From Scytonema sp035967975 (lineage in GTDB: Bacteria; Cyanobacteriota; Cyanobacteriia; Cyanobacteriales; Nostocaceae): a stretch of 64,000 nucleotides of DNA. The position numbers and the translations under genes are program-made. This document shows positions 8,243-16,663 of the stretch, one piece after another. Position 1 is the stretch's first letter. Every line of letters starts with the position of its first letter. The notes beneath the pieces are model-generated. The model searched no databases and was not told the DNA's origin. It was given only the letters and a program-made list of their open reading frames with translations. The stretch is taken from positions 1-64,000 of the forward strand of contig JAWQFQ010000014.1 of assembly GCA_035967975.1 (NCBI GenBank). The letters run 5' to 3'.

Positions 8243-8416
8243 GTTAGTTGTTAGTTGTTGGTTGTTAGTTGTTAGTGGTTAGTGGTTAGTTGTTGGTTGT
8301 TAGTTGTTAGTTGTTGGTTGTTAGTGGTTAGTTGTTGGTTGTTAGTGGTTAGTTGTTAAAAGTTAGCTGTTCCATTAACTACTATCTACTAACTACTATC
8401 CACTAACCACTATCTA
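8243..8416. repeat. Heptanucleotide array between binding-protein and permease genes
   Basis: About 8243-8360 consists of TTAGTTG/TTGGTTG/TTAGTGG units, and about 8378-8416 of CTATCTA/CTAACTA units in the opposite sense. This is the same inverted-array design as in the devBC and devCA spacers. It ends exactly at the stop of the binding-protein gene. Confidence 0.8.
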
Positions 8417-9727
8417 CTATCTACTTCCTAATACCCGTCTGGTTTCATTTGCAGCAGCTTGCATGGCTTTTTCAGGAGTCATGCGATTTGTTAAAGCTGC
8501 ACTCAAATATCTTTGCAAAATATCTGAGACTTGAGCATATTGAGCAATGGGAGGACGCAAAACGGCTTTTTTGGAGATGTTTAGCAGTTCGGGGTAGTGG
8601 GGGTATTTGGCGACGATTTCTGGGTCTAGAAATAATGAACGTCGGCTGGGAACGAAACCTGCTTCTAAAACAAATTGGCGCTGTACTTCTTCGCTTGTAA
8701 AGTATTTAATTGCTTTCCATGCTTCCTCTGGATGTTTGGAAGATTTGGAAATTCCTAAACCCCAGCCTCCCAAACAAGCTCCTGAACTGTGAGTGGGAGC
8801 ACTTACCATTGGTTTGAGAGCAAATTTTCCTTGAATTGGTGAATCTTCTGCATTAGCTAGAGGTAAAAGATAGGGCCAACTGCGTATAAATGCTGCTTGT
8901 CCGCTTTGGAAAACCCGCCGAGTTTCTTCTTCTTGATAGGTTGTGACTCCAGGAGGTGAAACGCCTTCTTGAATCGTGTCTTTCAAAAAAGCGATCGCCT
9001 CTAATGTCTCTGGTCTATCTAGTCCCACTTCTCGAGTATCGGGATTGACCCAAAACCCACCATAACCTTCCAATACTTCTACAAACATAGCAACAAGTCC
9101 TTCGTATTGACGACCTTGCCAAACATAACCCCAAGGAACTTTTCCCCGTTGTTGTAAGACCTTGGAAGCTTTGAGCAAGTCAGCAAAACTCTCTGGTGGT
9201 CGCAATCCTGCTTCTTTGAGCAAGTCCTCTCGATAGTAGAATACCCCAACATCACTTCGCATCGGAATGCGATAGAGCTTACCTTCGTAACGTCCCCCCT
9301 CTACATCTTTCGAGGAAAATGCTGCTAGCTCTGCAGAGGTGATGCGATCGCTCAAGTCTAGCAACCATCCAGCCGCTGCAAACTTGGGTGTCCACACAAC
9401 ATCCATATTCACCAAGTCATACGGTGAATCACCCAAGATAAAAGCAGAGGTATAAAGGTCTTCTAGTAAATTTGTAGCATTCGGACCTTCAATAATATTG
9501 ATGCGAATCCCCGGATTTTCTGCTTCAAACTTTTCAATCAAACCCTTTTTCCAAGGTTGAGCATCAGGCGCAGTCATTAACAAATTTAAGACGACTGGTT
9601 GCTGCGATGATGCTTGCGGGACAGATATTAAGGTAGTAAGTAGTAAGACAGCACAAAATATTCCTATCAAATATTTGAGCTTTTGTAATATTTTTGTCAC
9701 TTGTTTTGGCTTTTGGAATTCAAACAT
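8417..9727 (-). CDS. Extracellular sugar-binding protein (MalE/UgpB family)
   Basis: This 436-residue periplasmic substrate-binding protein is the first gene of the importer operon. A signal segment lies at about residues 17-40 (YLIGIFCAVLLLTTLISVPQASS). The mature part begins VVLNLLMTAPDAQPWKKGLIEKFEAENPGI, typical of the cluster-1 sugar-binding fold. Motifs such as GKLYRIPMRSDVGVFYYREDLL and the C-terminal EAWKAIKYFTSEEVQRQF fit the family. No lipobox cysteine is visible, so it is probably a free or uncleaved-anchor protein. The substrate is unknown. Confidence 0.88.
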   Translation of the reverse strand: MFEFQKPKQVTKILQKLKYLIGIFCAVLLLTTLISVPQASSQQPVVLNLLMTAPDAQPWKKGLIEKFEAENPGIRINIIEGPNATNLLEDLYTSAFILGDSPYDLVNMDVVWTPKFAAAGWLLDLSDRITSAELAAFSSKDVEGGRYEGKLYRIPMRSDVGVFYYREDLLKEAGLRPPESFADLLKASKVLQQRGKVPWGYVWQGRQYEGLVAMFVEVLEGYGGFWVNPDTREVGLDRPETLEAIAFLKDTIQEGVSPPGVTTYQEEETRRVFQSGQAAFIRSWPYLLPLANAEDSPIQGKFALKPMVSAPTHSSGACLGGWGLGISKSSKHPEEAWKAIKYFTSEEVQRQFVLEAGFVPSRRSLFLDPEIVAKYPHYPELLNISKKAVLRPPIAQYAQVSDILQRYLSAALTNRMTPEKAMQAAANETRRVLGSR

Positions 9728-10357
9728 TTTTATACTTTAAGCGGTCAGCTTTCAGCTATCAGCTTTCAGCAAAAAACTTGTAGCTTATAGGTTTTAACTG
9801 AATCGCTCATCTTTTGTTTGTTCCCGTACAAAGTATAGCAAAAAATATTCGCTGACAATATTGACTCCTTTGTAGAAAATACCATTAGATAGCAAATCAC
9901 AGGACTTTTGTAAAGATTAACAAGCTTTGTCATCTCAGGAGACTATTCTATTAAATTTCTTATTAGTTTTTGACATTTCTTTTATATTTCTGATTTAATA
10001 ATTTACTTTTTCCAAAAATTATAGCTATCTCCTTATATATTATATAAGTATTATCTATATTTTGCACTATTCCCAAGACATAAAACCTAAAAAGAAAATC
10101 CTATCTAGAGATAGATGAAAAATCAAGTAAGGTGTATTTTTATGGTGCGTTTTGGAGCGCTTGGAGCGTTTTTAATTTCGGGCGAAAAGAGAGTAATGTA
10201 GGGGCGTTGAGTGGAGCCCTTCTCATAAAATACGGTTGTTCGCCCTCCTGTTATGTCAAACGACGTGAATTTTGGTTCACGCAAAGGCTCAAAAAATCGA
10301 AGTTTCTCCTTAACTAGAAATCTCAATTCATCCCGCAATTATGCAACGCCATAACTC
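9728..10357. other. AT-rich intergenic region with a dispersed repeat
   Basis: Positions 9733-9775 carry TCAGCTTTCAGCTATCAGC-like repeats that recur near 16575-16605. Positions 9830-10090 are strongly AT-rich and are the likely promoter zone for the importer operon. About 10125-10320 is open on both strands but reads as translated repeat (no ribosome site, no domain). It is not called as a gene. Confidence 0.5.
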
Positions 10358-10897
10358 TTAACGACGGTGAAACTCAACGACTTGTTCCAAGATTTTAACA
10401 TCATAATCGCCAAAGAAATCGTGACCCAAAAGTCCAATACCTGCTTTTGGGGCTATAGCTACATCAACATTATTTACTGTGGCTCCACCAACTGCGATTG
10501 ATTTGACTTCTCCTGTCGAGAATTGTACTTGGCTTCCATCAGCAATTTCTGCTTGCATGATACCTGTGGCTTTTAATTTCAAAAGACTTGCCATTTTTGA
10601 AGTAATGAGAGTTCTGCTAGCACCTGTATCAACAATCATTTCAAAGGCTTGTTTGCCATTAAATATAACATCAATAACAGGAGTTCTACCAACACGGCGT
10701 TTAATGGGGACTCGAAAAAACTTGGCGTCAGTGGGGGTTACACCGCATAGTTTACCCAAACTAATGGTTCTACCGGAGGTCGTTACCATAAAACAGGCTC
10801 CAGGGTCTTGAGCAGTGATTCGCTCTGAGGATGCTAAAAATGTAAGTATGAAGACTATTGCGATCGCCCTCATCCACGGAACTGAAACCATATTCAT
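10358..10897 (-). CDS. Secreted retropepsin-like aspartic protease
   Basis: This 179-residue protein has an N-terminal signal segment (about residues 8-29). The single catalytic motif FEMIVDTGASRTLIT (about 86-100) includes the DTGA signature of clan AA retroviral-type aspartic proteases. A downstream hydrophobic-hydrophobic-G motif GLLGHDFF follows at about 155-162. One motif per chain means it would act as a dimer, probably in the periplasm. The family is common in cyanobacteria and proteobacteria (TIGR02281-like), and its substrates are unknown. It is divergent from rppA at 11019. Confidence 0.8.
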   Translation of the reverse strand: MNMVSVPWMRAIAIVFILTFLASSERITAQDPGACFMVTTSGRTISLGKLCGVTPTDAKFFRVPIKRRVGRTPVIDVIFNGKQAFEMIVDTGASRTLITSKMASLLKLKATGIMQAEIADGSQVQFSTGEVKSIAVGGATVNNVDVAIAPKAGIGLLGHDFFGDYDVKILEQVVEFHRR

Positions 10898-11018
10898 CTA
10901 TCATTTTCCTCACTTGCGGTAACCTGCTTAGGATTAAGTTACCCAAACCAGATGAAAAAGATGGCGATCTCTTTTTGTATTATGAATATAATCATTTAGT
11001 TAGAGAAAATTATATAAT

Positions 11019-11714
11019 ATGAGATTACTTTTAGTAGAAGACGAGCCAGATTTAGGTGCAGCAATTAAACAAGTCCTAAACCATGAAGCGTATGTCGTAG
11101 ACTGGTTTTTGAATGGGACTCAAACCTTCGAGTATATGCAACGCCAGTGGACTGAGTACACCGTGGCGATAATCGATTGGATGCTACCTGGAATATCAGG
11201 ATTGGACTTATGTAAATGGCTGCGATCGCAAAACAATCCCCTACCCGTGCTGATGTTAACCGCGAAAGACCGCATGGAAGAGAAGATTATCGGGCTTGAT
11301 GCTGGAGCAGATGATTACTTAATCAAGCCTTTTGATATGGCAGAATTGTTAGCAAGGTTGCGGGCGTTGAGACGGCGATCGCCTCAACTCCAACCGCGTC
11401 ATTTTGAAATAGGATGTCTCACTTTAAACTATAGCACTCATCAGGTAACTCGCCACTACTCCAATGGCAACAAGCACGTAAATGCTTTAACCGCTAAAGA
11501 ATTTCAACTGCTAGAATACCTAATGAAGCATCACGGTCAAATTGTGACGCGCGACCAAATCATCAATCAGCTATGGGAAATTGGTGTAGAGCCTGCTAGT
11601 AATGTCGTTGCTGCACAAATCCGTTTACTGAGACGCAAATTGGGAGAAGATAATAACGAATCTTTAATTGAAACCATTTATGGAGTCGGTTATCGCCTTA
11701 AAATTGCTACGTAA
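11019..11714 (+). CDS. rppA: RppA-type OmpR-family response regulator
   Basis: This 231-residue regulator has a receiver domain at 1-115 with acidic pair ED at 8-9, phospho-acceptor D in IDWMLPG (about 53) and conserved K in LIKPFD (about 104). A winged-helix DNA-binding domain follows at about 130-228. The sequence closely follows cyanobacterial RppA (redox and pigment gene control, also linked to metal sensing). The matching kinase gene starts at 13748, but two antisense genes lie between them. The 3' end overlaps the antisense gene at 11690 by 25 bp. Confidence 0.8.
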   Translation: MRLLLVEDEPDLGAAIKQVLNHEAYVVDWFLNGTQTFEYMQRQWTEYTVAIIDWMLPGISGLDLCKWLRSQNNPLPVLMLTAKDRMEEKIIGLDAGADDYLIKPFDMAELLARLRALRRRSPQLQPRHFEIGCLTLNYSTHQVTRHYSNGNKHVNALTAKEFQLLEYLMKHHGQIVTRDQIINQLWEIGVEPASNVVAAQIRLLRRKLGEDNNESLIETIYGVGYRLKIAT

Positions 11715-12280
11715 GAGTTAATTCGGTTTTCGAGAACAGCAATATCTTCAGGACATAGTTGGCGAATTCGGCTGTATCGTCGCGCTGCTTCTTCTGCTAG
11801 TAACTTTCGTCCTTCACCGGGAGCATCTAGAAGACGTAGCTGTGCAGCAAAAGGAAGAAAATAGGTTTCTTTAGGATTAATTTCATTGCGGATGAATTGC
11901 CAATTCCAATCAGCAGGTAAGTCATGACCTGCTAAAACCCAAACCTCAATTTCCTGCCAAGCATTTTCTGCTAAAAATAGCCTACCACCAGTTAAGATAT
12001 TTGCTGCTTGTTGCTCAATCTTATCCAGCATCTCCCTTCTTCCTTCTTTTCCATCCCGGTCTACGCAAAGTAGGAACAGGTTAACCATACCTTTGTAGCG
12101 CTCAATAATTTCTGAAACCCGTTCCCATTTGAGAGCCTCACTGATACCTCCTAAAAGTGGGTCTTGACAAACTCTGACTTTGGTTTTCGGTTTTCCCAGT
12201 GCTTCCATCATCGCCGTAATTATCGGCTTAAGCATATATTGGTCTTTACGAAAATCTTCTGGAATTATAAGTATATTCAT
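11690..12280 (-). CDS. TOPRIM-like partner of an AAA ATPase (DUF4276/RloB-like)
   Basis: This 196-residue protein has a start region ILIIPEDF (acidic residue after a hydrophobic strand) and a later LFLLCVDRDGKEGR (DxDxxG). Together these resemble the E and DxD motifs of a metal-binding TOPRIM fold. It overlaps the upstream ATPase gene by 4 bp (ATGA at 12277-12280), so the two are co-translated. Pairs of an ABC-like AAA ATPase with a TOPRIM protein are typical of phage-defence modules (OLD/Gabija/PARIS-like). The assignment as a nuclease is inferred. It overlaps the rppA 3' end. Confidence 0.65.
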   Translation of the reverse strand: MNILIIPEDFRKDQYMLKPIITAMMEALGKPKTKVRVCQDPLLGGISEALKWERVSEIIERYKGMVNLFLLCVDRDGKEGRREMLDKIEQQAANILTGGRLFLAENAWQEIEVWVLAGHDLPADWNWQFIRNEINPKETYFLPFAAQLRLLDAPGEGRKLLAEEAARRYSRIRQLCPEDIAVLENRINSYVAILRR

Positions 12281-13527
12281 TCGTTTGTTTCCTCGTCTTC
12301 AGTGAAATCCACCGCATCTTCCAACCATCCTGATTCATGAAGGCGTGCCAAGTCTTGCTCATGGATAACACGTCTTGCTTGTGGAATGTCAACAATGCGT
12401 TTTATATGTGCATCAGGTTTATCCGAAAAGCGATAGGTTAATGAAGTATATTCTAATGATTGCGAACTTAAAAGTCTAAGCAATTGTGGTGAATGAGTAG
12501 TTGCTACAATTTGTATTGTTCCTTGAGAAACTTTGCGCTCAATAAGTTGGAGAAGTAGGTGTAAGCGGGTAGGATGAATGCCGTTGTCTAGCTCTTCAAA
12601 AAAATAGAATCTTGCTGGTTTTTGTCCTAGTAAAGCAGCTATCATTGCTAGAAAACGTAATGTTCCATCTGATGCACTCATCGCAGATATTTTTTGACCA
12701 TTTTCTTCAATTAATTGCCACAATATTTTTCCAGTAAAATCAGCAGGAAACTCAAAATCTTTAGCATCCATTGGGGTTAGTTCTTGTACCCATTGCAGGA
12801 GTGCTTGTTTACTTTCAGGGTTTTCACAAATTTCTTGCAATACAGAAGATAGGTTTTCACCTCTGTCTCCCAAGACTGTTTGTCCTGGTAAGGAAGGTAG
12901 CCGCATAGCATCTGGGCTTAAATCTAAAAACCGCATTGAACTTAGGGCGGACATTGCAGCTAGGGCTGTTTCTCTTACTGATGGTGATGGTGCAATAGCT
13001 GCAATTTGTGAAAGCACAGGGCGATTATTGGTATACGATAAAATTGGGTCAAAAAGAGTTACACCGCTTACTTTCACGAAGAAATTATTCTGCCCTGACT
13101 CCTGATGAGATTGCGCTTCAAAAACGCTATCAGATTGCCCTGCAATTGTAAGACTTTCGGCAATAACAGTAGGGGCTTTACCACTAGCACCAGGATTCAC
13201 CTCAATCCGATAAGTTGCTTCTTGTGAAGAATCATTTTTTTCCCAGATAAATGAAACTGCTAGTGCAAAAGTGGATTCGTCGATAAAAGTGACTTCTCTC
13301 GTTCCGCCCCGAATACCCCGCCATTGGAGAACACCCCCTTCAATCCATTTTTCACCAAAAATTTCAGCGAGGTTGTAATTACGAGAAATGCCATGAAGAA
13401 AGCGAAAGGCATCCCGAATATTGCTTTTTCCAGAAGCATTTGTCCCTACTAAAAGAGTCAAGGTACCGAGAATGAGTTCGGCATCTTTGAAATTTTTAAA
13501 TCGTTCCAGATGCAGTTTTGTAAGCAT
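12277..13527 (-). CDS. AAA (SMC/OLD-like) ATPase of a putative two-gene defence module
   Basis: This is a 416-residue ATPase from the preferred start. Walker A LLVGTNASGKSN lies near the N-terminus. The signature-like SASDGTLRFLAMIAALLG, Walker B with double glutamate FFEELDNGIHP and the H-switch IVATTHSPQLL are near the C-terminus. This is the AAA_15/AAA_21 layout of OLD-family proteins, which dimerise and control a TOPRIM nuclease. The frame is open to 13593, but family members start at MLTKLHLERFKNFKDAEL, which gives ATG 13527. It forms an operon with the TOPRIM-like gene and lies antisense between rppA and rppB. Confidence 0.8.
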   Translation of the reverse strand: MLTKLHLERFKNFKDAELILGTLTLLVGTNASGKSNIRDAFRFLHGISRNYNLAEIFGEKWIEGGVLQWRGIRGGTREVTFIDESTFALAVSFIWEKNDSSQEATYRIEVNPGASGKAPTVIAESLTIAGQSDSVFEAQSHQESGQNNFFVKVSGVTLFDPILSYTNNRPVLSQIAAIAPSPSVRETALAAMSALSSMRFLDLSPDAMRLPSLPGQTVLGDRGENLSSVLQEICENPESKQALLQWVQELTPMDAKDFEFPADFTGKILWQLIEENGQKISAMSASDGTLRFLAMIAALLGQKPARFYFFEELDNGIHPTRLHLLLQLIERKVSQGTIQIVATTHSPQLLRLLSSQSLEYTSLTYRFSDKPDAHIKRIVDIPQARRVIHEQDLARLHESGWLEDAVDFTEDEETNE

Positions 13528-13747
13528 GGCTGTGGGAGAATAATTTACTAAAATTTCCTTTTTTCTATTTATTTCAGTGACATCAAAGTACATTGTTGAT
13601 ATTCGCCTTGTACATCAATCTTCCCCGTCCCTTGGATTGCTTTCATATTTTTTCTCATTCCTTAGAGGTATAGACAAAATACATAAAATATTAAATTATC
13701 ACAGATACCCCCACACCCTACACCCTACACCCGTGTCTCTTGAAAGC

Positions 13748-15100
13748 ATGGAAGGAAAAAAACTCTTCCGCGTAACTCGTTTGAGGTTAGCCGCTTGGTA
13801 TGCACTTGTTATGGGTGCCATTATGGGAGCATCAGGCTTGGGTGTCTATCATGTTTTTGCTCAAGCCTACCGTGAATCCATAGATCAAGGTTTAGAGTCA
13901 ATAGCAGATGCACTGAAAAATAGTATTGAGCCTGTTTTACAACAACCAAAACGCTTACATCAAATAGCTGAGCAACTCTCCTTTGACCTATGCATTGAGG
14001 CTGATTGCTTTACTAAAGCAGCCGTGATTAAAAGGCAACTGGCAGAAGCCACAGGTACAGTAAATTATTATACAAGATTATTAGACCCGTCAGGGAAACC
14101 CGTAGCTTTAGCTGGGTTGCACCTTGAGGAATTACCTATAACCTTACCAGTCAAGCATTGGCGAATACTCAAAGACCAACTGGGCAACGACTATCGTCAG
14201 ATAAGTTTACCATTATACAGTCAGAATCAACTTTCTGGTTATATTCAAGTGGGACGCAGCCTTAAAGACTTAGATCGGCATCTAACCGCTTTAAAATTGA
14301 CTTTGTTTCTTGGTTGCCCCATTATTATTGTGGTAATTGCTATCAGTAGCTGGTGGTTGGCTGGTTTAGCAATACAGCCGGTCTACCGTTCTTATCAACA
14401 GATGGAACAGTTTACAGCTGATGCAGCTCATGAATTTCGCACACCTCTAGCAGCAATGCGTTCTACTATTGATGCAGCTTATCGATTGCACGGAGCATCA
14501 GAATCAGAGCCAGCTTTTCAAGCGTTTCATGGAATGTTACAAGTTCTCAAGCGGCAAAATACCCGGTTGTCCCAATTAGTAGCAGATTTACTGCTACTCA
14601 CAAGGTTAGACCAGCAACAAACAACAGGAAAATATCAATCTTGCTGTCTCAACGATTTGATTAGCGATTTAATTGAGGAACTTGCCTTTTTAGCAGTGGA
14701 GGCTCAAGTCCTGTTAATAAAACAGGTGTGCGTGCAAGACAATCTGTATATTCTCGGAGACGAAGAACAACTTTATCGTTTAATTTCTAACTTGATTGTC
14801 AATGCCATTCAAGCCACATCTACAGGCGGACAGGTTATAGTTTCTTTAGATTGCAATGAATGGTACGCTTTGATTAAAATTAAAGACACTGGCATAGGCA
14901 TTGCACCAGAACATATCAGTCAAATTTTTAACCGATTTTACCGCATTGATAAAGACCGTTCCCGTACTACTGGTGGCTCTGGATTAGGGTTGGCGATTGC
15001 TTTGGCGATCGCAAAAGCACACAAAGGAATGATTCAGGTCGATAGCCAATTGGAAGTCGGTAGTACTTTTACGGTCAAACTTCCTCTAGAAAAGCCATAA
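13748..15100 (+). CDS. rppB: RppB-type sensor histidine kinase
   Basis: This is a 450-residue membrane kinase. Membrane segments lie at about 14-37 and 185-210 and flank a periplasmic sensor of about 145 residues with two cysteines (DLCIEADCF). A phospho-accepting H in DAAHEFRTPLAAMR is followed by the N box (LIVNAIQAT), the G1 box DTGIGIAPEH and the G2 box GGSGLGLAIA. The frame is open from 13577, but that extension overlaps the antisense ATPase gene and reads low-complexity sequence. ATG 13748 precedes the membrane segment and is chosen. It is the expected partner of RppA. Confidence 0.82.
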   Translation: MEGKKLFRVTRLRLAAWYALVMGAIMGASGLGVYHVFAQAYRESIDQGLESIADALKNSIEPVLQQPKRLHQIAEQLSFDLCIEADCFTKAAVIKRQLAEATGTVNYYTRLLDPSGKPVALAGLHLEELPITLPVKHWRILKDQLGNDYRQISLPLYSQNQLSGYIQVGRSLKDLDRHLTALKLTLFLGCPIIIVVIAISSWWLAGLAIQPVYRSYQQMEQFTADAAHEFRTPLAAMRSTIDAAYRLHGASESEPAFQAFHGMLQVLKRQNTRLSQLVADLLLLTRLDQQQTTGKYQSCCLNDLISDLIEELAFLAVEAQVLLIKQVCVQDNLYILGDEEQLYRLISNLIVNAIQATSTGGQVIVSLDCNEWYALIKIKDTGIGIAPEHISQIFNRFYRIDKDRSRTTGGSGLGLAIALAIAKAHKGMIQVDSQLEVGSTFTVKLPLEKP

Positions 15101-15177
15101 AACGAGTCATCTTTGAGAGCGACAGGAGTCATTTGATTTACAATGAAGGCACTCTAGAATGTAGCCCAAAGCATATT

Positions 15178-15216
15178 ATGTCTCGTTGGTTTAATATCGC
15201 AGGTCCTTGCCAAGCT
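15178..15216 (+). pseudogene. Start fragment of an AAA ATPase gene (MSRWFNIAGPC family)
   Basis: The 13 codons read MSRWFNIAGPCQA. They match the N-terminus of the AAA-ATPase/nuclease encoded at 40859-39306 (MSRWFNIAGPCKA), and similarity then stops. It is a short remnant in the 302-bp gap 15101-15402. The rest of that gap is AT-rich and holds nothing recognisable. Confidence 0.5.
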
Positions 15217-15402
15217 GACATTTGTAGTATTGGGTTTGACTTTGATGAAAAACCCTTCCAAAACCCTTATCGATCAACAGGTTTTTATTCTATCAGAGAT
15301 TAAGATTTTATAAATTTATTTTTACACAGCCGATAACAAGGCGGCAAAAAATAATATAATTATAACAAAAAATTTCTCAATGTTTATTTAGTAAATTTAA
15401 CA

Positions 15403-16137
15403 ATGATTAAAGATAGGAACAAAAATTCAGCACCACAACCTCCTAATAACGGGTTTCAAAAATTCCTAATTTTATTAGGATTATTGGTTGTCATTTTGGC
15501 TTTTTTAGGTGGAATATCAACTGCCGTATTATTTATGAATCGGAAAAAGATTTTTAGTGAGGAACAACCTCCGGCAAATCCATCTCCACCACAAACAGTA
15601 GAGCCATCTTTATCGTCATCGTCATCGCCCTCAGTTATTCCGTCTCCATCAACACCAATAAGTTTACCAACACCATCTTTTGTTACTCCATCTCCTTTAT
15701 CAGAAACCAACCCCTCAAATAATAACATAGTCGAACGACAAGGACTTATCATTGAACTTCAAAGCTGTAAAAAATCAGTTATAGATGCAGCAAACAAAAG
15801 GATAGTTTGTCAACTCTCCATAACGAGCAAGCAAGAAAATGTGGGAGTTCGATTGTTTGCGAATCATTCTCAAAATACTCGAACCAGAATAGTTTATGAT
15901 GGAAATGAAAACAATGCATCATTAGTTAATTTTGGAAGTTATTCCAATCAATATAATGTGGAAAATAATCTAACAAAAGATGCGAGCTTAAATGCAAGTT
16001 TTACATTTGACAATGTGCCATCGCAAGTAGAAAAATTAGATTTATTAGAAATTGTTTTATATCTAAACAGTTCTTATTACAGAGACTACATCAAAATAGA
16101 TGATTTCCGTAATGTTCTTTTATCTGATTCAGAATAA
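15403..16137 (+). CDS. Membrane-anchored protein with Pro/Ser-rich stalk
   Basis: This 244-residue protein has a short basic N-terminus and one membrane segment (about 20-45). A low-complexity Pro/Ser linker rich in PSP and SSSS follows (about 55-110), then a C-terminal beta-rich domain of about 130 residues with two cysteines (LQSCKKS and RIVCQLS) that may form a disulphide. The topology suggests an extracytoplasmic domain on a stalk. No family is recognised. It stands alone, with an AT-rich upstream region and a MITE starting 16 bp after its stop. Confidence 0.7.
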   Translation: MIKDRNKNSAPQPPNNGFQKFLILLGLLVVILAFLGGISTAVLFMNRKKIFSEEQPPANPSPPQTVEPSLSSSSSPSVIPSPSTPISLPTPSFVTPSPLSETNPSNNNIVERQGLIIELQSCKKSVIDAANKRIVCQLSITSKQENVGVRLFANHSQNTRTRIVYDGNENNASLVNFGSYSNQYNVENNLTKDASLNASFTFDNVPSQVEKLDLLEIVLYLNSSYYRDYIKIDDFRNVLLSDSE

Positions 16138-16153
16138 AAGAAATTGCCATCTA

Positions 16154-16319
16154 AGAGGATGTTTTAAAAGTGGTTGGCTGTAATTTCAAGCACTGGTTGA
16201 TCCCCCCTAGCCCCCCTTTTTAAGGGGGGAAAATCTCTAACGGTCCCCCTTTTTAAGGGGGATTTAGGGGGATGTAAAATGTGCATGCTACTAACAAGAA
16301 GACTTTTAAAACATCCTCT
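16154..16319. mobile_element. MITE with 18-bp perfect terminal inverted repeats
   Basis: This 166-bp noncoding element is bounded by AGAGGATGTTTTAAAAGT and its exact complement. TA dinucleotides at 16152-16153 and 16319-16320 fit an IS630/Tc1-type target site if the right end is set one base in. The interior has two CCCCCTTTTTAAGGGGG-type palindromes. No ORF is present, so it would need a transposase in trans. Confidence 0.85.
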
Positions 16320-16417
16320 AATACTGCTCGGTTAAGAGAAATTGTAGGTTGGGTTAAGCTGTCGCTCAACCCAACCTACGTAATTGCGTATTTTTATGCA
16401 AAACCTACGTAGTATTG
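16320..16417. repeat. Palindromic element of the CAATACT-end family, copy 1
   Basis: The left end AATACTGCTCGGTTAA and the right end ...CTACGTAGTATTG are imperfect inverted repeats, as in 28975-29067 and 37100-37193. The interior differs: here it is a hairpin at 16344-16379 with GTAGGTTGGGTTAAGC and GCTCAACCCAACCTAC arms. It directly abuts the preceding MITE. Confidence 0.6.
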
Positions 16418-16663
16418 CCATCTATCTTTAGAGAGAAATAAAATTCATATTTATTTCATCTTTGCATGAAAAACTCATAAGATATGTTAAATAAATGCGT
16501 AAGTAGTTCTATACTTTGCACGGGAATAAATTGAGATGAGTGATTTGGCTAAAATCCATGCTTCTATAAGTTCTTAGCTGATAGCTGATAGCTGAAGTGC
16601 TGACCGCTCAAAGTATACCTTCTTTCATACGCACAACAATCACTCTGAAAGTGACCAGAAAAA
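16418..16663. other. Upstream region of the chloride channel gene
   Basis: This is an AT-rich stretch. Repeats AGCTGATAGCTGATAGCTGA at about 16575-16600 resemble those at 9733-9775. No gene is seen. The promoter of the 16664 gene presumably lies here, but no element is clear enough to call. Confidence 0.4.

Noticed and set aside
6160..8416. Heptamer arrays considered as CRISPR-like
   Set aside because: The units are 7 bp and contiguous. There are no spacers and no cas genes.
10123..10338. Overlapping open frames on both strands
   Set aside because: Both lie in repeat-like sequence (an REPKFTSFD-type translation seen in many cyanobacterial spacers). No ribosome site and no homologous domain.
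13528..13593. 22-codon N-terminal extension of the AAA ATPase
   Set aside because: OLD-like ATPases begin at the first beta strand, MLTKLHLERF, so ATG 13527 is preferred.
13577..13747. N-terminal extension of rppB
   Set aside because: It overlaps the antisense ATPase gene and reads low-complexity sequence. The membrane segment follows ATG 13748.
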